A DNA stretch of 64,000 bases, taken from an uncultured Lachnospiraceae bacterium. GTDB lineage: Bacteria > Bacillota > Clostridia > Lachnospirales > Lachnospiraceae. The stretch's first letter is position 1; each line of letters starts with the position of its first letter. The stretch lies in NCBI GenBank assembly GCA_949949005.1, contig CATLHM010000005.1, forward strand, positions 1-64,000. Reading direction: 5' to 3'. Positions 52,841 through 62,373 of this stretch are shown here, one piece after another. The notes under the pieces are model-generated. The model made no database searches and was not told where the DNA came from. It saw only the letters and a list, made by a program, of their open reading frames with translations. Both the position numbers and the translations under genes were made by a program.

Positions 52841-55120
52841 CTATTTCAGAGAAGTCCAATAGTCCTTTAGCATATAATAGGAACTCTTTAGCCTTTCATG
52901 GCTGGTCACATGCTTCCCCCATCCCTTCAGCGGCAGAGCCGTCATACGGATGCGGTACCGGGTGTCCTCTGCACTGCCAATCCCCACATACATCTCATCA
53001 ATCTGCAAATTTTCAATTCCATAACACCCATAATAATCGTCATGGATCATCATCTCTGACGGATTCGAAAAATTCAGCAGTTGCCATGGGATTCGTATCT
53101 CTATATAGTCCCCGGAAAAAATAAAGTCTGCCAGGGAGTCAAAATCTTCCGCCTCTGGATTGGCATTTCCATAGCGAAGTTTACCGGTCTCATAGGAGAT
53201 GCCCGTAGGAATATCCTTCACCTTAGGCAGTAGGGATTTTAGCTTTAACGGCATATGAATCCTTTTGAACAGCGGGCTGTCTGCCTCCGGCGTATTCTCT
53301 TTATAATAAGGATTGATTGCATAGTATTCCTCGTGATAGATAGACATCAGCACTTCATATCTCTCCTGCACCAACAAGCGGCTATCGTTCTTTCCATGGA
53401 TTACCATCAAAAAGTCCGCAGCATTTTCAAACGCTATATCCTCATTCTCCGCATAGGTACTCCCCACCTTCGGGTTCGTATCGATCGGAATATAAAGGGT
53501 ATCTGTGACCTGGTCAAACCCTTCTTTATAAACCAGGAAATAAACACATTTCTCATCATACTTCATGGATATAGTCATATCACCATTTTGTACGACAAGA
53601 TCTTCCTCTTCCCATTCCGACAGATTCCCATCCACATAACACACACTCTTTTCCCTGCCGGGATCAAATGTCATGATCCCGAAAAATTGCTCATTGGTCT
53701 GATAATCGCTCCAATAGGGAGTTTTAGACATATCCACAGCATACATAGTATTCCATGTACGCTTGAACCACTCATCCTGCCAGGAAAAAAGACAGGAACC
53801 GGCACACCCTGAAGCCATAATATCCTCATAACACTCTATCAATCCCTTCCCCTGCTCCTGCTCCGTCACATGTCCCTGATTTCGTCCCGTGTTGACGTCC
53901 TGCTGTGCCATTCCTCTTCCGGTAGTGATCCCGTACTCGGTAATGACCACCGGGATGGTATGATAACGGTTCAATGCCTTCAGGTAAGCATAATAAGTAT
54001 TGAGCCGTCCCCTCCCATCATAGTAATCCTCTTTCCGGAGATAATCCTCAATTCGCGGAGCCTTCAGCAGGGAGGTTCTGTATTCCAGCAATTCCTTATG
54101 CATGCGCCCATAGTGTTCGAGTATCTCCTCCTGGGGGTGCTGCTCGCCTTCCCGCATGATATTAATGTAATCCGGAAAATAGGGATAAATATGATAGGAG
54201 GCAAACATCCCGGAAAAGTAGGTTTCATCATTACTCAGAATATGCTCCACATCTACGCAATTCACCTTTGACCGGGTATCAGACACCAACAGCGGATAGG
54301 CGAACGGATCTGTGGTAGGCCAGTTGGAGAAAGCCACCATCCTCTGCTGCCCGTAACGCTCTGTCTCGTATTCGATCAGCTTATCCCCCACCATAGCAAG
54401 CATAGTCTCAAAGGGCGAAGCATTTTCAGCAGTAAAAAGATACCTGCCGGTATAGCCGGCTTTATTCTCATTTATTTGGTTTGTATATTCTACCAGAGTG
54501 TTCTCCCATTCCACCCCGGGAAGATAGCCGATCACCCACCGTGACACATCATGGCGATAAGTGCCACTGCCCTCCCCCTGATAGCCAAGCTTAAGAGATG
54601 CCTTACCATGGATCACATCCACCACAGTACGGCAATCCTCCAAAAAGGTGTCCAGAAAGGCGCCGTCGAAGGCGCTGTTGTGAGAATTCGCTACATAATC
54701 ATTGACCCATACCCCATGCAGAAGATAAAGAGGCTCCTCTCCTTCCTTTTCCCGCTGCGAGTTATACTCAAAAAAAGCGTCATAAAAGTCCTGATGGTGG
54801 ATAGTATAGATGCGGATGGTATTGGCCCCTAGATCCTGGATGTAGCCAAACCAACGCTTGTATGTTTTTTTATCAATAGCAAAATCCACCGCCCATTCTC
54901 CCGGATAACCGCTTCCTAAGTCCACACCGCGTATCTCAAAAGGTGCAAACTTCCCGTCTTCCCCCCGTTTTAAGATCTCTTTCCCCTGGGTCGTCATAAA
55001 ATAATCCAATTTTTCCCGGTGTTGCGGCAGGTAAATTCCCAGGCGGTAATAAGCCTGATATCCGGTAAACAGTACAAGTACTGTAATGCTTACTAAAATG
55101 ATAAATTTTTTCAAAGTCAT
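52841..55120 (-). CDS. Membrane-anchored TIM-barrel glycoside hydrolase
   Basis: Extracellular protein of 759 residues held by an N-terminal TM (KFIILVSITVLVLFTGYQA). The barrel (about 60-480) begins FEIRGVDLGSGYPGEWAVD and has LGANTIRIYTIHHQDFYDAFFEYN. The acid Glu is probably in GYLPGVEWENTLVEYTN and the nucleophile Glu in PVVITEYGITTGRG, as in clan GH-A (GH2/GH5-like). A beta-rich C-terminal part (about 500-750) starts VCYVDGNLSEWEEEDLVVQNGDMTISMKYDEKCVYF and looks like a carbohydrate-binding or DOMON-like module. It could trim or release the polymer made by the GT2 synthase, as BcsZ does for cellulose. Confidence 0.85.
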   Translation of the reverse strand: MTLKKFIILVSITVLVLFTGYQAYYRLGIYLPQHREKLDYFMTTQGKEILKRGEDGKFAPFEIRGVDLGSGYPGEWAVDFAIDKKTYKRWFGYIQDLGANTIRIYTIHHQDFYDAFFEYNSQREKEGEEPLYLLHGVWVNDYVANSHNSAFDGAFLDTFLEDCRTVVDVIHGKASLKLGYQGEGSGTYRHDVSRWVIGYLPGVEWENTLVEYTNQINENKAGYTGRYLFTAENASPFETMLAMVGDKLIEYETERYGQQRMVAFSNWPTTDPFAYPLLVSDTRSKVNCVDVEHILSNDETYFSGMFASYHIYPYFPDYINIMREGEQHPQEEILEHYGRMHKELLEYRTSLLKAPRIEDYLRKEDYYDGRGRLNTYYAYLKALNRYHTIPVVITEYGITTGRGMAQQDVNTGRNQGHVTEQEQGKGLIECYEDIMASGCAGSCLFSWQDEWFKRTWNTMYAVDMSKTPYWSDYQTNEQFFGIMTFDPGREKSVCYVDGNLSEWEEEDLVVQNGDMTISMKYDEKCVYFLVYKEGFDQVTDTLYIPIDTNPKVGSTYAENEDIAFENAADFLMVIHGKNDSRLLVQERYEVLMSIYHEEYYAINPYYKENTPEADSPLFKRIHMPLKLKSLLPKVKDIPTGISYETGKLRYGNANPEAEDFDSLADFIFSGDYIEIRIPWQLLNFSNPSEMMIHDDYYGCYGIENLQIDEMYVGIGSAEDTRYRIRMTALPLKGWGKHVTSHERLKSSYYMLKDYWTSLK

Positions 55121-55143
55121 TCACCTCTCCGCTTTGTCCGTGG

Positions 55144-56622
55144 TCAGTTGTTATATACCTTATTCCGGGAGGGATGTGCCACTGCCCTCAAAGCATCTAT
55201 ATTTTTGTCCATCCATGCCCCACGTTCCCTTAGCCATGTCTTGAGCTGTTCTACCGCTTCTTCATGGCTATGGAGATTCCGGCTCTCAGGCTGCAAAGGT
55301 TCATAATCCGTAAAAGCATACCTCCACCGCTCATTATTTCGTTCAACTGCTGGTCCCAGCCATTGCATCGTTTCGTCAATATACCGTTCCATCCATGTAT
55401 CGCTAAAGTAGGTGCTTCGTACCTCATGGTAGCGGGATATGATCCTTTCTACAAACTCCTCGTCCTTAACCAGCATAAAAAAGAAGGGTTTCTCTCCTAC
55501 GAACATACCTTCGGCGCCAAACGCATCCTCCACAAAATTATCACAGGAGTTGTTAAAATCCCAGACACACATTTTGAATTTACCGCCTACTTCTTTATAG
55601 TAGTATGTGGAAAACCGCCCCGCATCTACGTTGTGGGTAAACTCATTGATCAGATAATAGTCTACAAAATTGTCCATATCAATCCAGTTCTGGTATCCAT
55701 AATCCTCTTTGTCATAATCAAAAGAATAAAGGCTCTTTTCAAACCGGGCAAAGTCGCCTTCAATCTCCTTTGCCAGCTCCGGCGTCAAATTATTTTTGCC
55801 AGGATAGCGGATCGCCACATCCTCCAGCGAAATGTTCATGCGCTCCACAAAGCTGTAAATATTCCTGGTAGTCTCAATCTCCTCCTCTGTCGGCCGGTCA
55901 ATCCGAAGAAGATATCCTGTCATATTTTCTCCCTTATAGCTTTCCTCTAAATTCAGGCGTCCCGCTTCCCCGTCCGTAATCGTCTCAACCATCAGGTACA
56001 GCCCCCGGTACTCCCCATTTAAAAAAAGCTCACAGTAACGGACATTGGGCGCATACTCCATCATTTCCCCGGAGATGTTGTACCACATATAATTGCGCAC
56101 CAGGGATTTATCCAGATAAGGGCCATTCAATGCCCACTCATGATGGGCATCCATCCCCATCACCTCAATCTCATTGTTCCCGCCGGAATCATCCACAAAG
56201 TCCATTAAATAGGGCGACTTTTCGAACCTGCGTGAGGTGTTTCCCCGAATACGAAACAGGCTTCGGGTTGTAAAATCCGCAGTGTCGGTAAGATGGTTAT
56301 TACCTTCTTTATTGTCAATTACAGACACAGAAACGTTTATCATACTGGTATTTTCCGCAGTCTTGGTATAGATAGATGTGTTGAAACGATCTGCGTATCC
56401 GGTTATTGCTCCCGGAATTTCCTGCCCTTCCGTATCAATTACCACCAGCGGCAGATGCGAACAGAATACATTCTTTCCATGATCTTCACAGGGAGTATAG
56501 CCCGGTTCCTCCAGATGCTGGTGATAACGGCCGTGGCTTTCTTCTGCGCTGGCTTTTGGAAGAAAATGCAGACTCAATAACATAAGCGCAGCCATCGCTA
56601 TGCCAAAAATCCTGAATTTCAA
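55144..56622 (-). CDS. Secreted CotH kinase family protein
   Basis: Protein of 492 residues with a signal peptide ending near ASAEES. CotH kinases are atypical protein kinases that phosphorylate secreted or coat proteins. Family segments: SLFRIRGNTSRRFEKSPYLMDF (ATP-binding Arg/Lys region), WALNGPYLDKSLVRNYMWYNISGEM, FLNGEYRGLYLMVETI and the metal-binding KFKMCVWDFNNSCDN. It is coupled to the DUF4956 and VTC-domain genes, a three-gene set that recurs in many bacteria. The target here may be the neighbouring surface glycosidase or SLH protein (inference). Confidence 0.9.
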   Translation of the reverse strand: MKFRIFGIAMAALMLLSLHFLPKASAEESHGRYHQHLEEPGYTPCEDHGKNVFCSHLPLVVIDTEGQEIPGAITGYADRFNTSIYTKTAENTSMINVSVSVIDNKEGNNHLTDTADFTTRSLFRIRGNTSRRFEKSPYLMDFVDDSGGNNEIEVMGMDAHHEWALNGPYLDKSLVRNYMWYNISGEMMEYAPNVRYCELFLNGEYRGLYLMVETITDGEAGRLNLEESYKGENMTGYLLRIDRPTEEEIETTRNIYSFVERMNISLEDVAIRYPGKNNLTPELAKEIEGDFARFEKSLYSFDYDKEDYGYQNWIDMDNFVDYYLINEFTHNVDAGRFSTYYYKEVGGKFKMCVWDFNNSCDNFVEDAFGAEGMFVGEKPFFFMLVKDEEFVERIISRYHEVRSTYFSDTWMERYIDETMQWLGPAVERNNERWRYAFTDYEPLQPESRNLHSHEEAVEQLKTWLRERGAWMDKNIDALRAVAHPSRNKVYNN

Positions 56623-56643
56623 GTTATCCTCTCCTTTGCCTCA

Positions 56644-57327
56644 TCAGCCGCTGACGTCATCACTTTGTGTGACAATATTAAAATACTCGATGCTTCCCAG
56701 CGCATATACCGCATCCGTAATGCTCAAGACATTCTTTTTATCCTTCTCCAGTGCCGTTTTACTCAGCTCATAGATAAACTCTGCTGAGGTTTCCGTCGTA
56801 TTTTTCACGCGCATCACAGCCTTACGTTTAAACCTCTGAAATATCAGGGCTTCCAATGGCTCCTCATTCGTGCGGGAGGTGCGCAGAATCAGCAGAATCC
56901 TGTTGTCGTTTTTTACCCGTCCCAAAAGTAATAGCAAAAGGAAAAGAACGGCGCTGCCTAACCCCGCCGTTTCATAGTCCCCTGCGCCACAGCAGATTCC
57001 CGCCACAATTGTCCAGAATATGTAGACGGCATCGCGGGAATCCTTGATGGCTGTCCGAAAACGCACAATCGACAGAGCTCCCACCATTCCCAAAGACAAC
57101 GCCAGATTATTCCCGATCACAATCATCACTGTGGTGGTCATAATCGTCAACGCTGCCAACGAGATATTAAACTTTTTGCTGTAAATCCCACCTGTGTGGG
57201 ATAGCCAGTAGGATAAATAAATAAAACAGGCGATGACCGCTCCCGCCGCCAGCCTGATCAGGATCATCTCTATACTAAGATCCCCTGTACCGGATACATC
57301 CAATAGTTTTATCAACGTCTCTTTCAT
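56644..57327 (-). CDS. DUF4956 membrane protein
   Basis: Integral membrane protein of 227 residues with four TM helices (about 25-43, 53-72, 75-90, 108-130) and a cytoplasmic C-terminal domain. The loop GMVGALSIVRFRTAIKDSRDAVYIFWTIVAGICCGAG is the DUF4956 hallmark. It lies between VTC-domain and CotH genes with gaps of 13 and 21 bases. Function is unknown; the fixed partnership with VTC and CotH proteins suggests a phosphate- or nucleotide-linked modification system. Confidence 0.88.
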   Translation of the reverse strand: MKETLIKLLDVSGTGDLSIEMILIRLAAGAVIACFIYLSYWLSHTGGIYSKKFNISLAALTIMTTTVMIVIGNNLALSLGMVGALSIVRFRTAIKDSRDAVYIFWTIVAGICCGAGDYETAGLGSAVLFLLLLLLGRVKNDNRILLILRTSRTNEEPLEALIFQRFKRKAVMRVKNTTETSAEFIYELSKTALEKDKKNVLSITDAVYALGSIEYFNIVTQSDDVSG

Positions 57328-57340
57328 ATTCTGCCTCCTG

Positions 57341-58027
57341 TTATTGCATAATCATGCCTCTTGCCAGACAATACTTGCTGACGGAAAGCTCCGGGCAGTC
57401 TGCTCTGCTCACGGCTGATTTAATATAGTCCAAAAGGAATCCGTTATATTTAATCTCAAGCACCATATAAAACGGATCCATTACCGGTTTCTGCGATAAT
57501 CTGGGAGAAAAAATATCAAAGCAGGATTCTGTCGCAATAATTTTGCTGTCAAACGTAATCCTGATCCGGTTCTCTTTTGCAACATAAGCCTGACGGCGAT
57601 ATTCCACCACTGCTCTTGGCACATAACACATCTTCTTCATAAGACAGTAACATTCCCATGCAAAAGGATCCTTATAATTCTTCAAAGCCGTATAATCTCC
57701 CCGGATCATCTGCTGGGCGTCCAAACGCTCCATACGCAGAGAACGCTTCTTCTGATAGGGACCTTCCTTTTGCTTTATCTCCAGCATAGCAAAATCCTCT
57801 GTAGGGTCATAACACCGAAGACGGATTTTTTTCCGCTTTTCCACCCCGTCAATCTTATCGTAAAAATCGCTATCTTCCAGAGTATCAAAATACAGGGAAC
57901 GGATGGAATACCCGCCAGAGCCGTTATGTTCATCTGAATGCATGATTTCTCTTAAGTATCCGCTAAGTCTTGCTCCCTGCGGAAGTGTGAGCAGGTATTT
58001 CTTCTCCTGCCGGATCACCTCATTCAC
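57341..58027 (-). CDS. VTC-domain polyphosphate-polymerase-like protein
   Basis: Tunnel-fold (TTM superfamily) protein of 228 residues. Basic and acidic tunnel residues show in IRQEKKYLLTLP, RKKIRLRCYD, AMLEIKQKEG, KKRSLRMER and VLEIKYNGFLLDYI. The start is taken as the GTG at 58027 because AGGAGGG (complement of 58036-58042) lies 8 bases upstream; in-frame ATGs further upstream have no such site and fall in or near the palindrome. In yeast the VTC domain makes polyphosphate; bacterial members near CotH genes are untested as far as I know. First gene of the nine-gene operon; its transcript would start inside the adjoining switch region. Confidence 0.88.
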   Translation of the reverse strand: MNEVIRQEKKYLLTLPQGARLSGYLREIMHSDEHNGSGGYSIRSLYFDTLEDSDFYDKIDGVEKRKKIRLRCYDPTEDFAMLEIKQKEGPYQKKRSLRMERLDAQQMIRGDYTALKNYKDPFAWECYCLMKKMCYVPRAVVEYRRQAYVAKENRIRITFDSKIIATESCFDIFSPRLSQKPVMDPFYMVLEIKYNGFLLDYIKSAVSRADCPELSVSKYCLARGMIMQ

Positions 58028-58070
58028 TACCGCTTCCCTCCTATTTTGGTTTCGTTTCCAGAAATCAACC

Positions 58071-58100
58071 ATTTTTAAAAATGTATACATTTTTAAAAAT
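58071..58100. promoter_or_regulatory. 30-bp perfect palindrome, left site of putative invertible promoter
   Basis: The whole of 58071-58100 is a perfect palindrome centred on GTATAC, with core AAATGTATACATTT and A/T tracts outside. The same 14-bp core lies at 58211-58228. It is placed 29 bases ahead of the operon's ribosome site. Confidence 0.8.
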
Positions 58101-58219
58101 TTAAAATGTGCAAAAATTTTTATTTTCTCACCAAAGCAAAAACTAAATCCATGAAAAAAGTATTGCAGGTCACTAAATGTTGTGCTATAATTTTCCCTTA
58201 GAATTGTTCCAGAAATGTA
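58086..58219. other. Putative invertible promoter segment (phase switch)
   Basis: About 134 bp between the centres of two palindromes with a shared AAATGTATACATTT core. It contains the extended -10 promoter at 58163-58191, which now points away from the operon. A recombination between the palindrome centres would place TATAAT at 58114-58119 on the minus strand, with transcription starting near 58107 and a leader of about 80 bases to the GTG at 58027. Recombinase genes lie on both sides (58235-58852 serine, 47559-48371 tyrosine). Inversion itself is inferred. Confidence 0.6.
58163..58191 (+). promoter_or_regulatory. Strong extended -10 promoter inside the putative invertible segment
   Basis: TTGCAG (58163-58168), 17 bases, TATAAT (58186-58191), with TG one base upstream of the -10 (TGCTATAAT). 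Transcription would begin near 58198 and run into the resolvase gene from its 3' side, antisense to it, and away from the polysaccharide operon. Confidence 0.72.
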
Positions 58220-58228
58220 TACATTTCT
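58211..58228. promoter_or_regulatory. 18-bp perfect palindrome, right site of putative invertible promoter
   Basis: AGAAATGTATACATTTCT. It starts 6 bases beyond the resolvase stop. On the minus strand it overlaps a weaker possible promoter (TTGACG at 58244..58239, 16 bases, TATACA), so an operator role is the alternative reading. Confidence 0.78.
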
Positions 58229-58234
58229 GTTACT

Positions 58235-58897
<663 letters not shown>

Positions 58898-59006
58898 TCA
58901 TCCGTGGGTCAGTTTATTATAAATCAAGTCGAAAGAATTTTCTTCCTGCCCGCGCACCGACAATGCGCCACTTTGATGGCATGTTTCCTCAGCATCTGCG
59001 TGCGCA

Positions 59007-59039
59007 TAAAAAAAAGACCCCATCTATGAAGTCTCTTTT
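59007..59039 (-). terminator. Terminator after the GT2-GtrA gene
   Basis: On the minus strand AAAAGAGAC, loop, GGGGTCTTTTTTTT. It lies in the 276-base gap between the glycosyltransferase gene and the resolvase gene; nothing else was recognised in that gap. Confidence 0.6.
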
Positions 59040-59128
59040 CAATCACAGCAAATTTCCCCAACTGTACAGACCCTGTGTTGTATCGTGAACGACAAAAATT
59101 TTAACATAAAAGACCCTGTTGTAAAAAA

Positions 59129-60211
59129 CTATAAACGCCTCCTGTCCGCATAAACAAACTCCCGCTGGATAAAAAAGCTCAGGAAAAATAGCAGCACATC
59201 CACCGGTATTTTGACCACTACCTCCGCGCCGCCGAATAGTGGATAGAGCTTTCCCACCAGAAAAGCGCTCAGCGACATCTGCACCGCTGCAAGCAAAATA
59301 TATTTGGGAAGGGTGGAGCCCACGCTCTTCCCGCTCTGAAACACCACCTTCAGATTCAGCGAATAATTATAAAAAGCGGAGAGTATCCTTGCAAATAGGG
59401 TTGCCAACGTGATATAGCTCACTCTCACCCACTGCATATCCCGCATGAGGAAACAAAACAGGGAAAATAACACCAGATCCACCACGCTCGAAGACAGGGA
59501 GGAAAACAAAAATTTCCCAAATATCATATAAATCTTCACCGAATCCCTGATGGGATTAAAATGGCTGGTTCGGTTTTCTTCTATATATATGGTACGGATG
59601 GGAACCTCCACGATCGGTATTTTCCATCTCTTTGTCTCAAGCAGCATATTGGTTTCAAATTCAAACCGCTCCCCCTTCACCATGAGCAGCCGCTCCATAA
59701 AAGAAACCGAAATCCCCCGTAATCCCGTCTGCGTATCGGACACGGTGATGCCCGTGAGATATTTCATCACTACCCTGGTGCATTTGTTGCCGAACTCAGA
59801 CCTGGCCGGCACATCCTTTCCCTCAAAGCACCGGCACCCCAGAACCAAGGCCTGGGGATTGGCAAGCAGAGCGTCCACACAGGCCAAAATACACTCCGGA
59901 GAATGTTGACCGTCTGAGTCAGCCGTTATCACGCCAACCGCCTCCTTAAATTCCTGGAGACAATAATTGAAGGCCGTCTTAAGTGCCCGTCCTTTTCCCT
60001 GATTGATAGCGTGACGCAGCACCTTACATCCATAACCGCTCTGGGCCTGCTCAAAAAAGCGGGCATAAGCCTCCCCGCTTCCGTCGTCCACCAACACAAT
60101 ATTCTGAAAGCCCGCCTCCTTCAGCTCCTTTAGCAGTTTGAGAAGCTTTTCATCCGGCTCGTAAGATGGAATGATGATGGGTACCTCCCATCTTCTTTTC
60201 TCCTGTTCCAT
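59129..60211 (-). CDS. GT2 glycosyltransferase fused to a GtrA-like membrane domain
   Basis: Protein of 360 residues. N-terminal dolichyl-phosphate-mannose-synthase-like GT2 domain (1-225; IIIPSYEPDEKL, VLVDDGSG, ITADSDGQHSPE, SDTQTGLRGISVSFM). The C-terminal GtrA domain (about 230-355) has four TM helices (FLFSSLSSSVVDLVLFSLFCFL; FARILSAFYNYSLNLKVVF). Such proteins make polyprenyl-phosphate sugars and help flip them for wall or teichoic-acid decoration. The GT-C-like protein encoded 15 bases upstream is the probable acceptor-side transferase. Confidence 0.92.
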   Translation of the reverse strand: MEQEKRRWEVPIIIPSYEPDEKLLKLLKELKEAGFQNIVLVDDGSGEAYARFFEQAQSGYGCKVLRHAINQGKGRALKTAFNYCLQEFKEAVGVITADSDGQHSPECILACVDALLANPQALVLGCRCFEGKDVPARSEFGNKCTRVVMKYLTGITVSDTQTGLRGISVSFMERLLMVKGERFEFETNMLLETKRWKIPIVEVPIRTIYIEENRTSHFNPIRDSVKIYMIFGKFLFSSLSSSVVDLVLFSLFCFLMRDMQWVRVSYITLATLFARILSAFYNYSLNLKVVFQSGKSVGSTLPKYILLAAVQMSLSAFLVGKLYPLFGGAEVVVKIPVDVLLFFLSFFIQREFVYADRRRL

Positions 60212-60226
60212 AAGACCGTGCCTTTC

Positions 60227-62371
60227 TTAGTTCGCCTTTCTCAGGAAGATTTCTTCCCCTGTCTTCTGTACCTGGTACAAACATCCATACGAAAATTCTT
60301 CTTTGTCCATAAATGGCTGGAACAATTCCTTCCCGTCCTTTGGCCCTTCCCCTGACAGCCTGTCCACATACAAAAATCCTGCATGGGCCTGCTCAAGGGC
60401 ATTTATAATCGTCTGGGAATCCGCCGTGGCAACATCTATGTTGGCATACATCACCGATACCGGCGAGGCGGCGAACCCCACATAAGTATTCCGCACCCAG
60501 CTCACGTCAGAGATATCCCGAAGATAGAGAACCCGTCCCCCAAAGCCTTTTCCTACGCTTACCACGGCTCCTGCGCTCTCTGGCGTTCCCTTCTCCTTCT
60601 CTGATGCGGCTTCGCTGCCCACAGCCTCCGCCCCTTGCACCGTTGCAAGAAAATCCCTGGCCCTGTCGTCGATGATCTCCTCCCGCTCCTTAAGGATTTC
60701 CTCCACCTCTCCCCGATATCCATACAAGGCACGGTAGGCCGCCCCGTAATCTGTGGTCAGGAGCACAAATACCAGACAGGCCAGAGCCCCTGCTTCTGCA
60801 CTGATCCGGGCCTCTGCTTCCACCGCAGCCTTGGCTACAGGCCCTGCCTCCGCTTCCATCGCCGCCTTTGCTCCAAGCCCGGCTCCTCCCTCTGCCTTCC
60901 CTGCGGCTCTCCCCATGGCAAAAAACGCCAGCAGATACAATCCGCCTATGGCAAAGGGGGCTCCGTATCTTTCAATGGAGGAAACCATGCCAAAGGGCTC
61001 CAGATATTGAGTCTCCACCGCAAAAATAGTCAAATGGCTGATCAGGTTTATACTGTAAAACACCACTCCCGTCACCGCCAGAAAGCCGCCCAGATACGCT
61101 GCCTTCTTTCCTTCCAGCACCCGCAGTCTCCAAAGCGCCCACACGAATAAAAGCAGCAGCAAAAACAGCCCCATGGGACTCAAATCAATCCCAGGCGTCT
61201 TGCCCCTGTGCAATGGCCACACCAGAAAGGCCTCCACAAAAGCCTTCACCATCTGGCTCTGATAGGCCGGAATGTTCATTCCCCCCGTAGCCATCTGAAT
61301 GGCTGTCCCCGTAAGCTTGGCCACTCTGCGATTCCAAAGGCAAAACCCCAGCCAGGACAGCTCTGTCAGCACGGGGAGCACAGTGACCATGAAAAGGGGC
61401 CTCAAAGAGCCTTTCTTCCCTCTGCCACGCCGCAGAAACAGGAAATGATATCCATAATCAAACAACAGTCCGAAGGCCACCCACAGAAATCCCGTATTTT
61501 TGCACAGAACCAGTACCATGAGAAACAGGGCCTGCCTTCCATAATAAAAAAGTCTGCCATGTCCCTCCCGGTCTGCCACCGACACCAGAAACGCCCCGTA
61601 GACCAGGGCCATGGTCAAATCCGCACAGCACCCGTCGCACCAGAACGCCTCCGCCACAGCAGGGAAAAGCCAGAGCGCAGCCCCGCCCGCCGCCATCTGC
61701 AAGGGCAGCAGCCAAACCTTATATTTTTCCCCCGAATGCTGCAAAGCATTTTGGGAAAGGTACCGTGAATCCTTTCCCCTGCCATCCTGTGCTCCCCGAC
61801 CTGTATCTAATATTTTCAGCAGGGGAAACAAGAAAGACAGATTGAAAAAGTAATACCCTGCAAACATCAGCCCTTCCCGGAACTCTCCCGGCGAGAAATG
61901 GAGAAACCACCACTTCATAAGCTGCGTCCCGGGAGGGTAGTCCCCGAACTCCGCCGCCACATTGGTATACTTCCCGGCAAAGCCGTCCAGGTAAAAAATC
62001 GCCTTGGCGTCGGTGGCCCAGAAATTGTAGTCATCCCACCAGCTCACCACCTTGCCGCCCACACAGATCGTCATAACCACTGTCATGACCAATGCGGTCA
62101 ACGACGCCGGACTTGCCAGCTCCCGCCCTACAAAGCAAAGCAGCTCTTTTCTTTTTTCCCTGGACATTCTCAGCAAAAAGACTCCCCACAGCACAACCCA
62201 CCCAGCCGCAATACCATCTGAAAGGGAGAGAGCACGAAAAAAAGAGAGCAGATAGAGCCCCAGGACAAGAAGCGAGCTCCCCACCGGAACCGCCTCCACA
62301 AAGCGGATTCTGCATTTCCATGCGATACCCAATATAAGTAGTAAAAAAGCAACGATCTGCAAAATAAACAT
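60227..62371 (-). CDS. Large GT-C-like membrane glycosyltransferase
   Basis: Membrane protein of 714 residues with about 12 TM helices. The first large loop has SWWDDYNFWATDAKAIFYLDG and AAEFGDYPPGTQLMKW, like the acidic donor-binding loop of GT-C (ArnT/PMT-type) enzymes that use polyprenyl-phosphate sugars. A low-complexity Ala/Glu/Lys stretch (about 495-535; repeats of AKAAMEAEA type) interrupts the later TM region. The C-terminal part (about 560-714) is soluble. The ribosome site GGGAG is supplied by a copy of the dispersed palindromic repeat. Together with the GT2-GtrA protein it probably glycosylates a wall polymer; substrate unknown. Confidence 0.82.
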   Translation of the reverse strand: MFILQIVAFLLLILGIAWKCRIRFVEAVPVGSSLLVLGLYLLSFFRALSLSDGIAAGWVVLWGVFLLRMSREKRKELLCFVGRELASPASLTALVMTVVMTICVGGKVVSWWDDYNFWATDAKAIFYLDGFAGKYTNVAAEFGDYPPGTQLMKWWFLHFSPGEFREGLMFAGYYFFNLSFLFPLLKILDTGRGAQDGRGKDSRYLSQNALQHSGEKYKVWLLPLQMAAGGAALWLFPAVAEAFWCDGCCADLTMALVYGAFLVSVADREGHGRLFYYGRQALFLMVLVLCKNTGFLWVAFGLLFDYGYHFLFLRRGRGKKGSLRPLFMVTVLPVLTELSWLGFCLWNRRVAKLTGTAIQMATGGMNIPAYQSQMVKAFVEAFLVWPLHRGKTPGIDLSPMGLFLLLLLFVWALWRLRVLEGKKAAYLGGFLAVTGVVFYSINLISHLTIFAVETQYLEPFGMVSSIERYGAPFAIGGLYLLAFFAMGRAAGKAEGGAGLGAKAAMEAEAGPVAKAAVEAEARISAEAGALACLVFVLLTTDYGAAYRALYGYRGEVEEILKEREEIIDDRARDFLATVQGAEAVGSEAASEKEKGTPESAGAVVSVGKGFGGRVLYLRDISDVSWVRNTYVGFAASPVSVMYANIDVATADSQTIINALEQAHAGFLYVDRLSGEGPKDGKELFQPFMDKEEFSYGCLYQVQKTGEEIFLRKAN

Positions 62372-62373
62372 AA

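Noticed and set aside
58101-58210. c-di-GMP riboswitch ahead of the polysaccharide operon
   Set aside because: I looked for the conserved GEMM core elements in the leader and did not find them.
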